This document shows positions 45,305 through 54,213 of a stretch of DNA of 64,000 bases, piece by piece. Source of the DNA: JAWKZG01 sp041396125. Its GTDB lineage: Bacteria; Pseudomonadota; Gammaproteobacteria; Competibacterales; Competibacteraceae. The stretch is taken from the NCBI GenBank assembly GCA_041396125.1, contig JAWKZG010000016.1, positions 1 through 64,000 of the forward strand, in the 5' to 3' direction. A program made the translations under genes and the position numbers. Under the pieces are notes generated by a model, which saw nothing but the letters and a program-made list of their open reading frames with translations, did no database searches and had not been told where the DNA came from. Numbering within the stretch: the first letter of the stretch is position 1; each line of letters begins with the position of its first letter.

Positions 45305-47135
45305 ACAATCCCGTTCCCCTCATTCACTCAGAACGCTCTTCCGCCCGCAGAGCGTGAAGCCAGCCCGGAATATGCCATCAAGCCGATTGTGCTGGGCCGC
45401 CCTGCGGCTCTTCAATTTTTTTTCATCTGTATCTGATTTTTCCGGCCTGAGTCCTTACTGATCAGTCGCCCGCTGTGCTATATGCTGGCGCTGCCCTGGT
45501 GTTCTTATACCTAGCCAAGTCCCGCGCCGCATGGCTCAGCGGTATGGTCATGACTGTGCTGGGAATTGCCGCCTGTCTGTATATTGTTTTTAATCAAAAC
45601 ACTCTCGGCGATCATCACGGTTATCTGCAAGGTCCGTTGCAGATCGCGCTGGCCGTCGTGCTACTGCTGGTCACCCTGACATGGCCCGCGCGCAATCAGC
45701 TGGCCGCTGCCACTGGTCGCCCTGCTGGCGCTGCTGTACGGTCTGTTCGGGTGATCAGCTGCCGGGCGAATTTATCATTCCGGTATTCCGCTGGCCAGCT
45801 TTCTCGGCACCCTGACCATTGCTGAAGGCGGCCTATGGGGTTCACTGACCGGGGTATCGGTTAGCGTGGTAGCCGTCTTTGTGATTTTCGGTGCGGTCTT
45901 GAATGCTGGCGAAGCGGGGCAGGGGTTTATGAATCTGGCCGTGGCACTGGCTGGTCGTCAGCGCGGTGGCGGCTAAAGTTAAGGTGTCGGTAAGCATTCC
46001 CCGCGATTTTTCGGCCGATCTCCGTCCGCAAGCCTCAGCCAATGTTGCCTCGACCGGCGCAATCACCCTGCCAACCATGCGCAAACTCGGTTATCCGCCA
46101 GCTTTTGCCGGCGCGGTCGAAGCCGTAGCCTCCTCGGGCGGGCAAATCATGCCGCCGCTGATGGGCGCCGGAGCATTCGTGATGGTCGAATTACTTGGCA
46201 TTCCATACGTTGCCATCATCCAGGCTGCACTGCTGCCGGCAATCCTGTATTTCATTGCCGTCTGGCTGGGTGTGAACGCTTTTGCCACCCGTTACGATTT
46301 ACGGCCACTGGCAGCGCAGGACCGCGTCTCATCTCGAGAAGTCCTGATTACCGGTATGTTCTTCGCGCTGCCGTTCACCGTATTGCTGGAACGAATGTTT
46401 AACGGCGGCTACACCCCGCAATTCGCCGCTGCGCTGGCGATTATCGCTGGATTTTTTTTGCTGCTGTTTGGTGTCAGACTGGATTTTTCACTCGCCCGTT
46501 TCGGCCAGCGACTGCTAAAGCTCGCTCACAGTGCGGGTTTACAGATAGCCACCATCGCCGCCATTATTCTATGCGCGAGCATCGTCATCGGGGTATTGGG
46601 GCAAACCGGCCTGGGAGTGAAAATCACCTCGGCTATCCTGGCCTGGAGTGGCGATCAGCTCTGGATCGGCCTGCTGCTGACCGCACTGGCCTGTCTGATT
46701 CTGGGCATGGAGGTACCGACGACTGCTGCTTACGTAATCTGCGTTTCAGTGGCAGGCCCGGCTTTGCAGAAACTTGGGCTGGCCCCGCTGCAGGCGCATT
46801 TATTTGTCTTCTGGTTCGCCCTGTTGTCAACGATCACCCCGCCGGTCTGCGGTGCGGTGTTTATCGCCGCCGGTATGGTCGAGGAAAACTGGCTCAAAGT
46901 CGCCAATAAAGCCATGGCGCTGGGTATTGGTCTGTATCTGATCCCGCTTGCGTTTATCGCCAATCCGTCCCTGATCGAACTGGCACAACAGCCGCTATGG
47001 GCACTGGCCGCAGCAATCAAAATCGGGCTGGCGCTGTGGGGCATCAGCTTTGCGATCATCACCCGCGGGCAACCTCTGCTAAGGCTCGGTATCGGAGCAC
47101 TCAGCCTTTGCCTGATGTTTTTCCTGGGGATTTAA
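45305..47135 (+). pseudogene. TRAP transporter fused permease (DctQM type), 5' part frameshifted
   Basis: Membrane component of the TRAP-TAXI importer. The 3' two thirds (45966-47135) is an intact frame of ~390 residues, with V-A-S-T-G-A-I-T-L-P-T-M-R and G-A-V-E-A-V-A-S-S-G-G-Q-I-M-P-P-L-M-G-A-G-A-F typical of the fused large subunit and about ten helices. The 5' part contains fragments in several frames: E-R-E-A-S-P-E-Y-A-I-K-P near 45360, L-A-K-S-R-A-A-W-L near 45520, and G-D-H-H-G-Y-L-Q-G-P near 45620. At least four shifts lie before 45966. It is probably inactive together with the receptor gene. Confidence 0.75.
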
Positions 47136-47171
47136 AAAACTGGCTGGCATCAAGCAGCTAATAAAACGTCT

Positions 47172-48158
47172 TCACACCACCTGCCGTAAGGCTTTTTTCC
47201 GCTGCGGCTTTTTTCGGGTGTCGACTGGCGTCGATGCCGACTCGCTCAATAACCATTCGCGGAATGCCTTGACCTGGCTGTGCTGAGCGACAGCATCAGG
47301 GCTGACGATAAAATACGCATTCTGCAATGCCAGACGCGGTCCGAACGGGACGACCAAACGACCCGCGCTGATGGCGGGTGCTGCCATCTGTTCCAGACTC
47401 AATACCACGCCTTGTCCGTCGATAGCCGCTTCCAGCGCCAGCGCAACATGATTGAACCGCATCCCGCGTTCGGTATCCAATCCTTCCAGTCCGGCTTGCT
47501 GACACCATTCGCGCCAGCCGGGCCGGCCTTCGTAATGGGTATCATCGTGCAATAAGGTGTGATGGTGCAGATCGGCCGGTGTATTGAGGGGGTGTTCGCC
47601 TTTCAATAACTGCGGACTGCACAGTGGTGCAGCAGTCGCAGCCAGTAATTTATCCACCTGGCAGTCCGGATAATCGCCGCGACCGAAGCTGATGGCGACA
47701 TCAATACTGTGCCGATGCAGATAATCGCTCATGCTCATATTCTCGCGCCGGTGATCAACCAGATGCGTGTCAGCCTCAATGCGTAGATTGATATCCGGAT
47801 AGCGCGAGGAAAACCGGTGCAGGCGTGGCACCAGCCATTTGCTGGCAAATGTGGGGGCGGCAAACACGGCAAGGGTATCACGCTTGCCCGCGCCGCGAAT
47901 CTGCTTGACCGCTTCAGCAATGGCATCGAAACCCTCACGCAGACGTGCCAAACCGGCTTCAGCCTCGCTGGTCAGCGCCAGAGATCGGCTGTGACGATGG
48001 AACAATTGCACCCCCAGGTGCTCTTCCAGGGAGCGGATTTGCTGGCTGATTGCCGCAGGCGTGACAAACAGTTCTTCGGCCGCTTTGCTGAAGCTGAGAT
48101 GACGCGAGGCCACCTCAAAAGCGCGTAATGCGGTTAACGGAGGAAAAGAGTCCGGCAT
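47172..48158 (-). CDS. LysR-family regulator (GcvA-like)
   Basis: A 328-residue transcription factor. The start (P-P-L-T-A-L-R-A-F-E-V-A-S-R-H-L-S-F, then A-A-E-E-L-F-V-T-P-A-A-I-S-Q-Q-I) is the helix-turn-helix of the GcvA/AmpR branch. The effector domain includes F-A-A-P-T-F-A-S-K-W-L and an H-N-V-type middle. The C-terminal ~15 residues are basic (R-K-K-P-Q-R-K-K-A). It is convergent with the TRAP permease gene and divergent from the DUF1127-like gene, either of which could be its target. Confidence 0.85.
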   Translation of the reverse strand: MPDSFPPLTALRAFEVASRHLSFSKAAEELFVTPAAISQQIRSLEEHLGVQLFHRHSRSLALTSEAEAGLARLREGFDAIAEAVKQIRGAGKRDTLAVFAAPTFASKWLVPRLHRFSSRYPDINLRIEADTHLVDHRRENMSMSDYLHRHSIDVAISFGRGDYPDCQVDKLLAATAAPLCSPQLLKGEHPLNTPADLHHHTLLHDDTHYEGRPGWREWCQQAGLEGLDTERGMRFNHVALALEAAIDGQGVVLSLEQMAAPAISAGRLVVPFGPRLALQNAYFIVSPDAVAQHSQVKAFREWLLSESASTPVDTRKKPQRKKALRQVV

Positions 48159-48225
48159 AAGTCCGTCCTGGTTTGGAAGAGATTAAGGATAAGAAAACCT
48201 AACAGAATTTGTAAAAAATACTAGT

Positions 48226-48254
48226 TTGCTGCATTGCACAATAATAGCTAATAT
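48226..48254 (+). promoter_or_regulatory. Putative promoter of the DUF1127-like gene
   Basis: TTGCTG (48226-48231) and TAATAT (48249-48254) are separated by 17 bases, about 75 bases before the start codon. The hexamers match the sigma-70 consensus only partly. The region is shared with the divergent LysR gene. Confidence 0.35.
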
Positions 48255-48326
48255 GCACCCCATGTCAAAGCAAACATTTATTAACTTGCTTTTTTTAATA
48301 CCTTTATTTCAAGGAGTGCAACTGCA

Positions 48327-48698
48327 ATGAGTAATTTAAAAACACGTGTTTCCCATTTTTTTGAAGAGCTTGGCCGGTCCCGTGTTCGGCAGACTTTGCT
48401 TCAGTTCAGCGACCGTCAACTGGCCGATGCCGGTTTTTCCCGCGAGTTATTGTTGGCAGGTACCAAAGCCTGGCCCTGGCGTGCATCACCGGAAGAGTGG
48501 GAACAGCGGACCTATTCGAGTCAAGTCGCCAAGCCGGAACCGGAACTCAACCCGGCGGATGTGCAATCAGCGATTGAAGAGCTGCATGCATACAGCGATC
48601 AGGAACTGGAAGATCTCGGTCTGACTCGTGGCACTATCGAATACGCAGTGCGCAATGGTCGGCCCGGTTTCGAGGAAAACCACCGTCAGGCTGCCTGA
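48327..48698 (+). CDS. Protein with two DUF1127-like motifs
   Basis: A 123-residue, probably cytoplasmic protein. ATG 48327 follows AAGGAG. Two copies of the DUF1127-type pattern are visible: L-L-Q-F-S-D-R-Q-L-A-D-A-G-F-S-R-E at ~27-45 and L-H-A-Y-S-D-Q-E-L-E-D-L-G-L-T-R-G at ~86-104, with a linker between. Canonical DUF1127 proteins are 45-75 residues with one motif and some bind RNA or affect phosphate and stress responses, so the doubling is unusual. It is monocistronic, ended by a strong terminator. Confidence 0.7.
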   Translation: MSNLKTRVSHFFEELGRSRVRQTLLQFSDRQLADAGFSRELLLAGTKAWPWRASPEEWEQRTYSSQVAKPEPELNPADVQSAIEELHAYSDQELEDLGLTRGTIEYAVRNGRPGFEENHRQAA

Positions 48699-48731
48699 TA
48701 TGGGGCCAGATGTGAGAGTCGTCTGGATAAC

Positions 48732-48771
48732 AAGCTGGGGCACGTCGTTAAACACTGCCCCAGCTTTTTTT
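48732..48771 (+). terminator. Strong intrinsic terminator
   Basis: AAGCTGGGGCA (48732-48742) pairs perfectly with TGCCCCAGCTT (48756-48766), followed by a run of seven Ts. It ends the DUF1127-like gene and lies 15 bases from the convergent tctA stop, which it may also serve. Confidence 0.92.
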
Positions 48772-48785
48772 ATGGCTTTTGTTTT

Positions 48786-50309
48786 TTACCCGTTTGACTT
48801 ATCGGCATCAATCTGACCAGCCGTTGCTCGCGTTCGGCCCAGCAGCCATTTCAGCACGGGCGGCAGTAACCAGATAGCCAGCGTAACCACCCCCAAAACC
48901 GCAGCAATCGGGCGCTCGAAAAAGGCCAGATAACTGCCGTCAGCCTTGATCATCGAGGTAATAAAATTACCTTCCAGCAGCGGGCCCAGCACAATACCGA
49001 GAATCGCCGGTGCGACCGGGATATCGTTTTCCTCCATGATGAAGGCGAGCAGGCCCAACACCAGCATCACGCTGACCCCAAACGCCGTGTTATTAATTGC
49101 AAACGAACCCACTATGCAAAATAACAAAATGATCGGCATCAGCGCCCGCCGGGGCACCTGCAAAATATGCCGCGCCAGCCGGATCAGCAAATAGCCAAAC
49201 GGCAGCAGTATCAGATTGGCCAGAATAAAGACGATGAATACCGAGTACACCAGATCGGGCCGGTTTAAAAAAACCGTCGGGCCGGGATTCATACCTTTCA
49301 TATACAGCACACCGATCACGATAGCCGTGACCGAATCTCCCGGAATACCAAACACCATGGCCGGCACCCAGGCACCACCCAGCGCGGCGTTATTAGCCGA
49401 ACCGGCGTCAACCAGCCCCTCGACATGGCCCTGACCGAACTTTTCCGGTTCCTTGGACATTTTCTTGCTGGTTGCATACGCCACCCAGGCGGCGATATCT
49501 GCACCCGCACCGGGCAGCACACCAATTGCAGTACCCAAGATGCTGCTGCGCAAAACATTAAGCTTGTAACGCCTGAGTGTCGCACCGATACCATGAAAGA
49601 GCTTGCCGATAGCCGCCTTATGCTGCGGTAACACTTGCCGTCGTTCGGTGGCAAAGCGGATAATTTCAGGTATCGCGAACATCCCGATCATGGCTGGAAT
49701 AAACGACACACCGCCCATCAATTCCACGCTACTGAAGGTAAAACGCGGATAACCGGAGATAATATCAACCCCGACCGTAGCGATCAGCAGCCCCAACAAG
49801 AGCGACACCAGACTTTTCACCACTGATCCGCGCGAAATAAACACCGCGCAACTCAAGCCCAGACAGGCCAGCCAGAAAAACTCGAAGGAGCTGAATTTAA
49901 GCGCTACTTCCGCCAAGGCCGGCGCGGCAAACGTCAGTACGCAAGCCCCGAACAGACCGCCGATACAGGCACAAACCAGACTGGTGCCCAGCGCTTTCTC
50001 GGCCTCACCCTTGCGGGTCATGGCAAATGCTTCGTCGGCATAAGCTGCGGACGCTGGTGTACCTGGTATGCGTAACAAGGCACCCGGTACATCACCGGCG
50101 AAAATAGCCATGGTCACAGCCGTGGCAATAGCGGCAATAGCGGGAACCGGCTCCATAAAAAACGTGATCGGAACCAGCAAGGCAACCGCCATGGTGGCGG
50201 TCAGTCCGGGCACCGCGCCAACGAACAGGCCGAACATCGCAGAACCGGCGATAACCATCAGAACATAGGGATCGAAAACCAGGCTAAACGCCTGCCAGAT
50301 TGCATTCAT
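48786..50309 (-). CDS. tctA: Tripartite tricarboxylate transporter large membrane subunit TctA
   Basis: Inner-membrane channel subunit of a TTT-family importer for tricarboxylates or similar acids. The 507 residues have about twelve helices. The two conserved glycine-rich loops are visible: G-A-V-P-G-L-T-A-T-M near residue 32 and G-V-L-P-G-A-G-A-D-I-A-A-W-V-A-Y in the second half. The gene is last in a tctC-tctB-tctA operon on the minus strand, 4 bases after tctB. Substrate specificity is set by TctC and cannot be read. Confidence 0.92.
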   Translation of the reverse strand: MNAIWQAFSLVFDPYVLMVIAGSAMFGLFVGAVPGLTATMAVALLVPITFFMEPVPAIAAIATAVTMAIFAGDVPGALLRIPGTPASAAYADEAFAMTRKGEAEKALGTSLVCACIGGLFGACVLTFAAPALAEVALKFSSFEFFWLACLGLSCAVFISRGSVVKSLVSLLLGLLIATVGVDIISGYPRFTFSSVELMGGVSFIPAMIGMFAIPEIIRFATERRQVLPQHKAAIGKLFHGIGATLRRYKLNVLRSSILGTAIGVLPGAGADIAAWVAYATSKKMSKEPEKFGQGHVEGLVDAGSANNAALGGAWVPAMVFGIPGDSVTAIVIGVLYMKGMNPGPTVFLNRPDLVYSVFIVFILANLILLPFGYLLIRLARHILQVPRRALMPIILLFCIVGSFAINNTAFGVSVMLVLGLLAFIMEENDIPVAPAILGIVLGPLLEGNFITSMIKADGSYLAFFERPIAAVLGVVTLAIWLLPPVLKWLLGRTRATAGQIDADKSNG

Positions 50310-50313
50310 AGGT

Positions 50314-50784
50314 TCACCACGCGACCGGTTCCAGTACGCCCCAGGGTAGAGGCACCAATAACAGCTTGGCGAACAGGGCGTGAATCACCAGTGTTGTTAC
50401 CGCGGCCAGCGGCAGTGCCAGAACAAGCCGGTTACCGTAGCGCAGCAGCAGGACCAGCAGCAGAATAAAGGCTGTTGGCACGAAGCCCAGCGGATCTGAG
50501 ATCAGAATGTAGAAAATCAGGCTGGCCGGAATCAGCAAGACATCAGTCCGGCTGATCCGGTCGTGCACCCAGTCGGCAAAATCGGTCCAGCCGGCTGTAC
50601 GGGTGCGCAAACCGCGCAAGGTCAGGATAATGCCGCACAACAATAATCCCGCGCCGATCAGGCGCGGAAACAAGGCTGAACCGTAATCTTGCCCGGGCAA
50701 TTGCGGGAATGTCGTCGTGTACGCTATCTCAGCGATAGCGAACACGATCAACACAAGCCCCAGCACCGCGTCATTGAAACGCAT
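50314..50784 (-). CDS. tctB: Tripartite tricarboxylate transporter small membrane subunit TctB
   Basis: A 156-residue inner-membrane protein with four helices, typical of TctB (DUF1468). The N-terminus has the expected A-E-I-A-Y-T-T-T-F-P and later G-S-A-L-F-P-R-L-I-G. It lies 19 bases after tctC and 4 bases before tctA in one operon. Confidence 0.9.
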   Translation of the reverse strand: MRFNDAVLGLVLIVFAIAEIAYTTTFPQLPGQDYGSALFPRLIGAGLLLCGIILTLRGLRTRTAGWTDFADWVHDRISRTDVLLIPASLIFYILISDPLGFVPTAFILLLVLLLRYGNRLVLALPLAAVTTLVIHALFAKLLLVPLPWGVLEPVAW

Positions 50785-50803
50785 AATCGCCAGAGCAATC
50801 CGC

Positions 50804-51772
50804 TTACTGAGCCAGACCGACTTTCTTCATGACCATGCCCAGACTGGCATCACTGTCAGCCATCCAGGTGGCAAACTCATCCGCCGGCTTCCAGACCAGT
50901 CCAAACCCGCGCTCTTTCATGAAGCCCTGGAATTCCTCTGATTGCCAGACTTTTTCAAACGCCGGCAGCAGCGTATCAACGACGTCCTGCGGCAAACCTT
51001 TGGGGCCTGCCAGTCCACGCCAGGCGGCCAGCTGCCAGTCCAGACCTGTGGCTTCTTTCAAGGTCGGTACATCGGGGAATGCACCCAGACGCTCGGCACC
51101 CATTACCGCCAGCGATTTCACTCTGCCGGCATCCATCAGACCGGCGGCTTCAACCACCGAGCAGGTAACGAACTCGACTCCGCCGGCAACCAGTTCCGCC
51201 AGTCCAGGCGCAGCGCCTTGTGACGGCACCCAGGGTGAAGCAGCCGGGTCGATATCGGACGCTGCCAGCATGCCGGCCATGGCCAGATGCCAGATGCCGC
51301 CCTGGCCCGTGCCGGAGCTTTTGAATTTACCCGGATTGGCCTTGATCGCATCAATGGCATCCTGCGCATTTTCATAGGGCGCGTCGGCGCTCACCTGCAG
51401 ACCGGCCGGATCAGCGTTATAAAGCGCAATCGGGGTATAGTCGGTGCCGTCGATCTCGGTCAGACCAGACCAGTGCATCATGCCGATTTCAACGGTAATA
51501 ACACCCAGTGTATAGCCATCAGGTGCGGCGGTAGCAATCGCCGAATGGCCGACCACACCACTGCCGCCGGTACGGTTGACCACATTCACCGGCTGGCCGA
51601 GTTCTTTTTCCAGCAGCGCACCAATCATGCGGCCGGTGGCGTCGGTGCCACCACCTGCACCCCACGGCACAATCAGGGTAATCGGACGCTCCGGCCAGGC
51701 AGCGTGAGCCAGCGTTGTCGCCATCAGACCGGCGAGGCAAAGACTTGCAAGACGTAGTCCACGAAACAGCAT
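50804..51772 (-). CDS. tctC: Tripartite tricarboxylate transporter receptor TctC (Bug family)
   Basis: Periplasmic receptor that captures the substrate for TctAB. ATG 51772, 6 bases after AAAGGAGG, gives a signal peptide (L-C-L-A-G-L-M-A-T-T-L-A-H-A). The mature start W-P-E-R-P-I-T-L-I-V-P-W-G-A-G-G-G-T-D is diagnostic of Bug-type receptors, as are N-R-T-G-G-S-G and G-H-S-A-I-A. 322 residues, full length. It is first in the operon. An in-frame ATG 39 bases upstream lacks a ribosome-binding site and was not chosen. Confidence 0.92.
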   Translation of the reverse strand: MLFRGLRLASLCLAGLMATTLAHAAWPERPITLIVPWGAGGGTDATGRMIGALLEKELGQPVNVVNRTGGSGVVGHSAIATAAPDGYTLGVITVEIGMMHWSGLTEIDGTDYTPIALYNADPAGLQVSADAPYENAQDAIDAIKANPGKFKSSGTGQGGIWHLAMAGMLAASDIDPAASPWVPSQGAAPGLAELVAGGVEFVTCSVVEAAGLMDAGRVKSLAVMGAERLGAFPDVPTLKEATGLDWQLAAWRGLAGPKGLPQDVVDTLLPAFEKVWQSEEFQGFMKERGFGLVWKPADEFATWMADSDASLGMVMKKVGLAQ

Positions 51773-51958
51773 AAAGTCCTCCTTTTGGGGATTATCATTG
51801 ATTAAGGTCATTCAGCATAAACTCCCACATATTTACGGTGAATCAGGGGAGCGCTGAAGTATCGAAGTATAGACGATAGTGCGACGGGAACGCGCTAAAA
51901 TCTTGGTAACGCCTGTTTCACCACAATAAGAAAATAGAGCACCGTTTGAGTAAGAATC

Positions 51959-51976
51959 CTATTAATATATTAATAG
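51959..51976. promoter_or_regulatory. Perfect 18-bp palindrome upstream of the PhyH gene
   Basis: CTATTAATATATTAATAG is a perfect palindrome about 95 bases upstream of the dioxygenase start, in the 299-base divergent region with tctC. TTGAGT (51946) precedes it and TATAAA (about 51985) follows, so a dimeric regulator bound here would overlap a promoter. The identity of the regulator is unknown. Confidence 0.55.
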
Positions 51977-52071
51977 AAACGCTATAAAACGCTACCCGGA
52001 AAGTACGCAGGCGGACAGATTATCCGCTTGCTTTTTTGCCCCCGCAAAATTTGTTCAGAGGAGAACATGCC

Positions 52072-52989
52072 ATGAGCAGCGCTATAGCTCAGCGCGAGCC
52101 AATCCCCACCGACTGTCTGGGATCACTGCAAGACAGCTCGCAGTATCTGGATGATGAGCGCGAACTGCGCCGAAGACTAGCCGATGACGGCTATGTGTAC
52201 CTGCGCGAGTTTTTCCCGCGCGACGATATCATGGCTGCACGTGAAGCCATCTTCAGCCGTCTGGCGGAGGTCGGCGAGGTGGAAGAACCCCTGCTCGAAG
52301 GCATTTACTCCGGTACCAGCCAGCGCCTGGAAAAAGTCCAGGCATTGGGTCAGGATCTGGGCCAGTTCTGGCGCTCGGTCAGCGAAACCTGGGCTTTGCG
52401 ACGGTTAAGCCACGGTCGTCAACTGCACGAGCTGATGGACAAACTACTGGATGGAAAATCACGTGCGCAGGACTATATTTTCCTGCGCCCGGCTAATCCA
52501 GGCAAACACACAGCGATTCACTGCGATTACCCGTTTTTCACCCGCCATACCGACACAGTCGCCACCGCCTGGGTTGCGCTGGGTGATGTGCCGTTAACAC
52601 TGGGGCCATTATTTATCATCGAAGGCTCGCATCGATTTCAGGATATAATCGATGCCCAACAGGGTTTTGATATTGCCCGCGACAGCACCCGCAAAGCCGC
52701 ATTTCCGCAGACCCCGCTGGAATTCGCACGCCAGCGCAACACCCGGCTGCTGAGCACTGACTTCAAGGCCGGCGATATTGTTATCTTCGGTATGTTTCTA
52801 TTGCACGGTGCGCTGGATAATATCGACCCGGATCGCCGCATACGCCTGAGCTGCGATGTGCGCTATCAACTGGCCGAAGCGGCAACCGATCCGCGCTATT
52901 TCGGGCCTGATCCGGGCGGCACAACCGGAGCCGGCTACGGTGAACTGGTCGGTGCCAAGCCCTTAACCGACGCGTGGCATGTGCGCTGA
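52072..52989 (+). CDS. Phytanoyl-CoA dioxygenase (PhyH) family protein
   Basis: Predicted non-heme Fe(II)/2-oxoglutarate dioxygenase hydroxylating an unknown small molecule. 305 residues; ATG 52072 lies 7 bases after GAGGAG. The iron-binding triad is visible: His150 and Asp152 in H-C-D-Y-P, and His245 in L-L-H-G-A-L-D-N. An Arg in R-I-R-L-S-C-D-V-R could bind 2-oxoglutarate. Many family members act on osmolytes, phosphonates or siderophores, so PhyH membership does not give the substrate. argB follows after 45 bases. Confidence 0.85.
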   Translation: MSSAIAQREPIPTDCLGSLQDSSQYLDDERELRRRLADDGYVYLREFFPRDDIMAAREAIFSRLAEVGEVEEPLLEGIYSGTSQRLEKVQALGQDLGQFWRSVSETWALRRLSHGRQLHELMDKLLDGKSRAQDYIFLRPANPGKHTAIHCDYPFFTRHTDTVATAWVALGDVPLTLGPLFIIEGSHRFQDIIDAQQGFDIARDSTRKAAFPQTPLEFARQRNTRLLSTDFKAGDIVIFGMFLLHGALDNIDPDRRIRLSCDVRYQLAEAATDPRYFGPDPGGTTGAGYGELVGAKPLTDAWHVR

Positions 52990-53034
52990 GTCTGCCCGAC
53001 AACCTTATTTCAGCAATTTACGTTATATAAAAAA

Positions 53035-53937
53035 ATGGCTTTAGACCCTGAATCTGCAATGAACGTTGCCCACGTACTGACCGAAGCGCTGCCGTATATC
53101 CAGCGTTTCACCGGCAAAACCGTCGTCATCAAATACGGCGGCAATGCGATGGAAAACGAAGATCTCAAAAACAGTTTCGCCCGCGATATCGTGCTCATGA
53201 AAACGGTCGGTATTAATCCGGTGGTGGTGCATGGTGGTGGGCCGCAGATCGGTAATCTGCTCAAGGCGCTCGGCAAAGAGTCGCGTTTTGTAGAAGGCAT
53301 GCGCGTTACCGACAGCGAAACCATGGATGTGGTCGAGATGGTGTTGGGCGGTCTGGTGAATAAGGAAATTGTTAATAATATCAATCGGCATGGTGGCGCA
53401 GCGGTTGGTCTGACCGGTAAAGACGGTGACCTGATCCGCGCCCGGAAGATGACGATTACCCGGCACGGCCCGGAACTGAAAGTCCCCGAAATTATCGACA
53501 TCGGCCATGTCGGCGAGGTGGCGAGCATTGACACGGCTATTGTCGAAATGCTCACCAAAAGCAATTTTATCCCGGTCATCGCGCCTATCGGTGTAGGCGA
53601 GGACGGTCACGCCTACAATATCAATGCGGATCTGGTAGCCGGCAAGATGGCGGAAGTATTGCGTGCGGAAAAACTTATTCTGCTCACCAATACCGCTGGC
53701 CTGCTGGATAAAGAGGGCCAGTTACTAACCGGTCTGAGCGCCGCCCGGGTACAGGAGCTTATCGCCGACGGCACCATTTACGGCGGCATGCTGCCCAAGA
53801 TCAATTGCGCCCTGGATGCGGTGCAGGCCGGTGTTCGGGCGGCGCATATTATTGATGGCCGGATGCAGCACGCTGTCCTGGTCGAACTGTTTACTGATGA
53901 AGGGGTAGGGACTCTGATTCGCAGCGGTCGCGCTTGA
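53035..53937 (+). CDS. argB: Acetylglutamate kinase
   Basis: Phosphorylates N-acetylglutamate in arginine biosynthesis (cytoplasm). The 300-residue frame carries the amino-acid-kinase motifs K-Y-G-G-N-A-M, V-V-H-G-G-G-P-Q-I and G-L-T-G-K-D-G-D, plus the C-terminal D-G-R-M-Q-H-A-V-L. The N-terminal helix (A-M-N-V-A-H-V-L-T-E-A-L) is of the hexameric, arginine-sensitive type. No other arg genes are adjacent. The polyamine-type importer downstream is only loosely related through arginine and ornithine. Confidence 0.95.
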   Translation: MALDPESAMNVAHVLTEALPYIQRFTGKTVVIKYGGNAMENEDLKNSFARDIVLMKTVGINPVVVHGGGPQIGNLLKALGKESRFVEGMRVTDSETMDVVEMVLGGLVNKEIVNNINRHGGAAVGLTGKDGDLIRARKMTITRHGPELKVPEIIDIGHVGEVASIDTAIVEMLTKSNFIPVIAPIGVGEDGHAYNINADLVAGKMAEVLRAEKLILLTNTAGLLDKEGQLLTGLSAARVQELIADGTIYGGMLPKINCALDAVQAGVRAAHIIDGRMQHAVLVELFTDEGVGTLIRSGRA

Positions 53938-54213
53938 TGACAAGAATCAGGCCCGATCTGCGGTTGGCCCGATAACAGCCCGGTAAAAAATGACAATAAC
54001 CTGTCAGAATATGTAAACTGGTGTCGCATTTAGAGTTGTCGTATCGCGTCGAGCCTGTCTACACTAATGAGACTTTAACCAATTCTATACCGGGTTCTAC
54101 GTCGATAACTCTGCCTGCGCGGTTGAACCGCACGCACTCGTGGGAGGAACGTTGTTAGCAGTATGACCTCAAATATAAATGCTTCATAAGAAGATGCTCC
54201 GGAAGGTGCTTAT

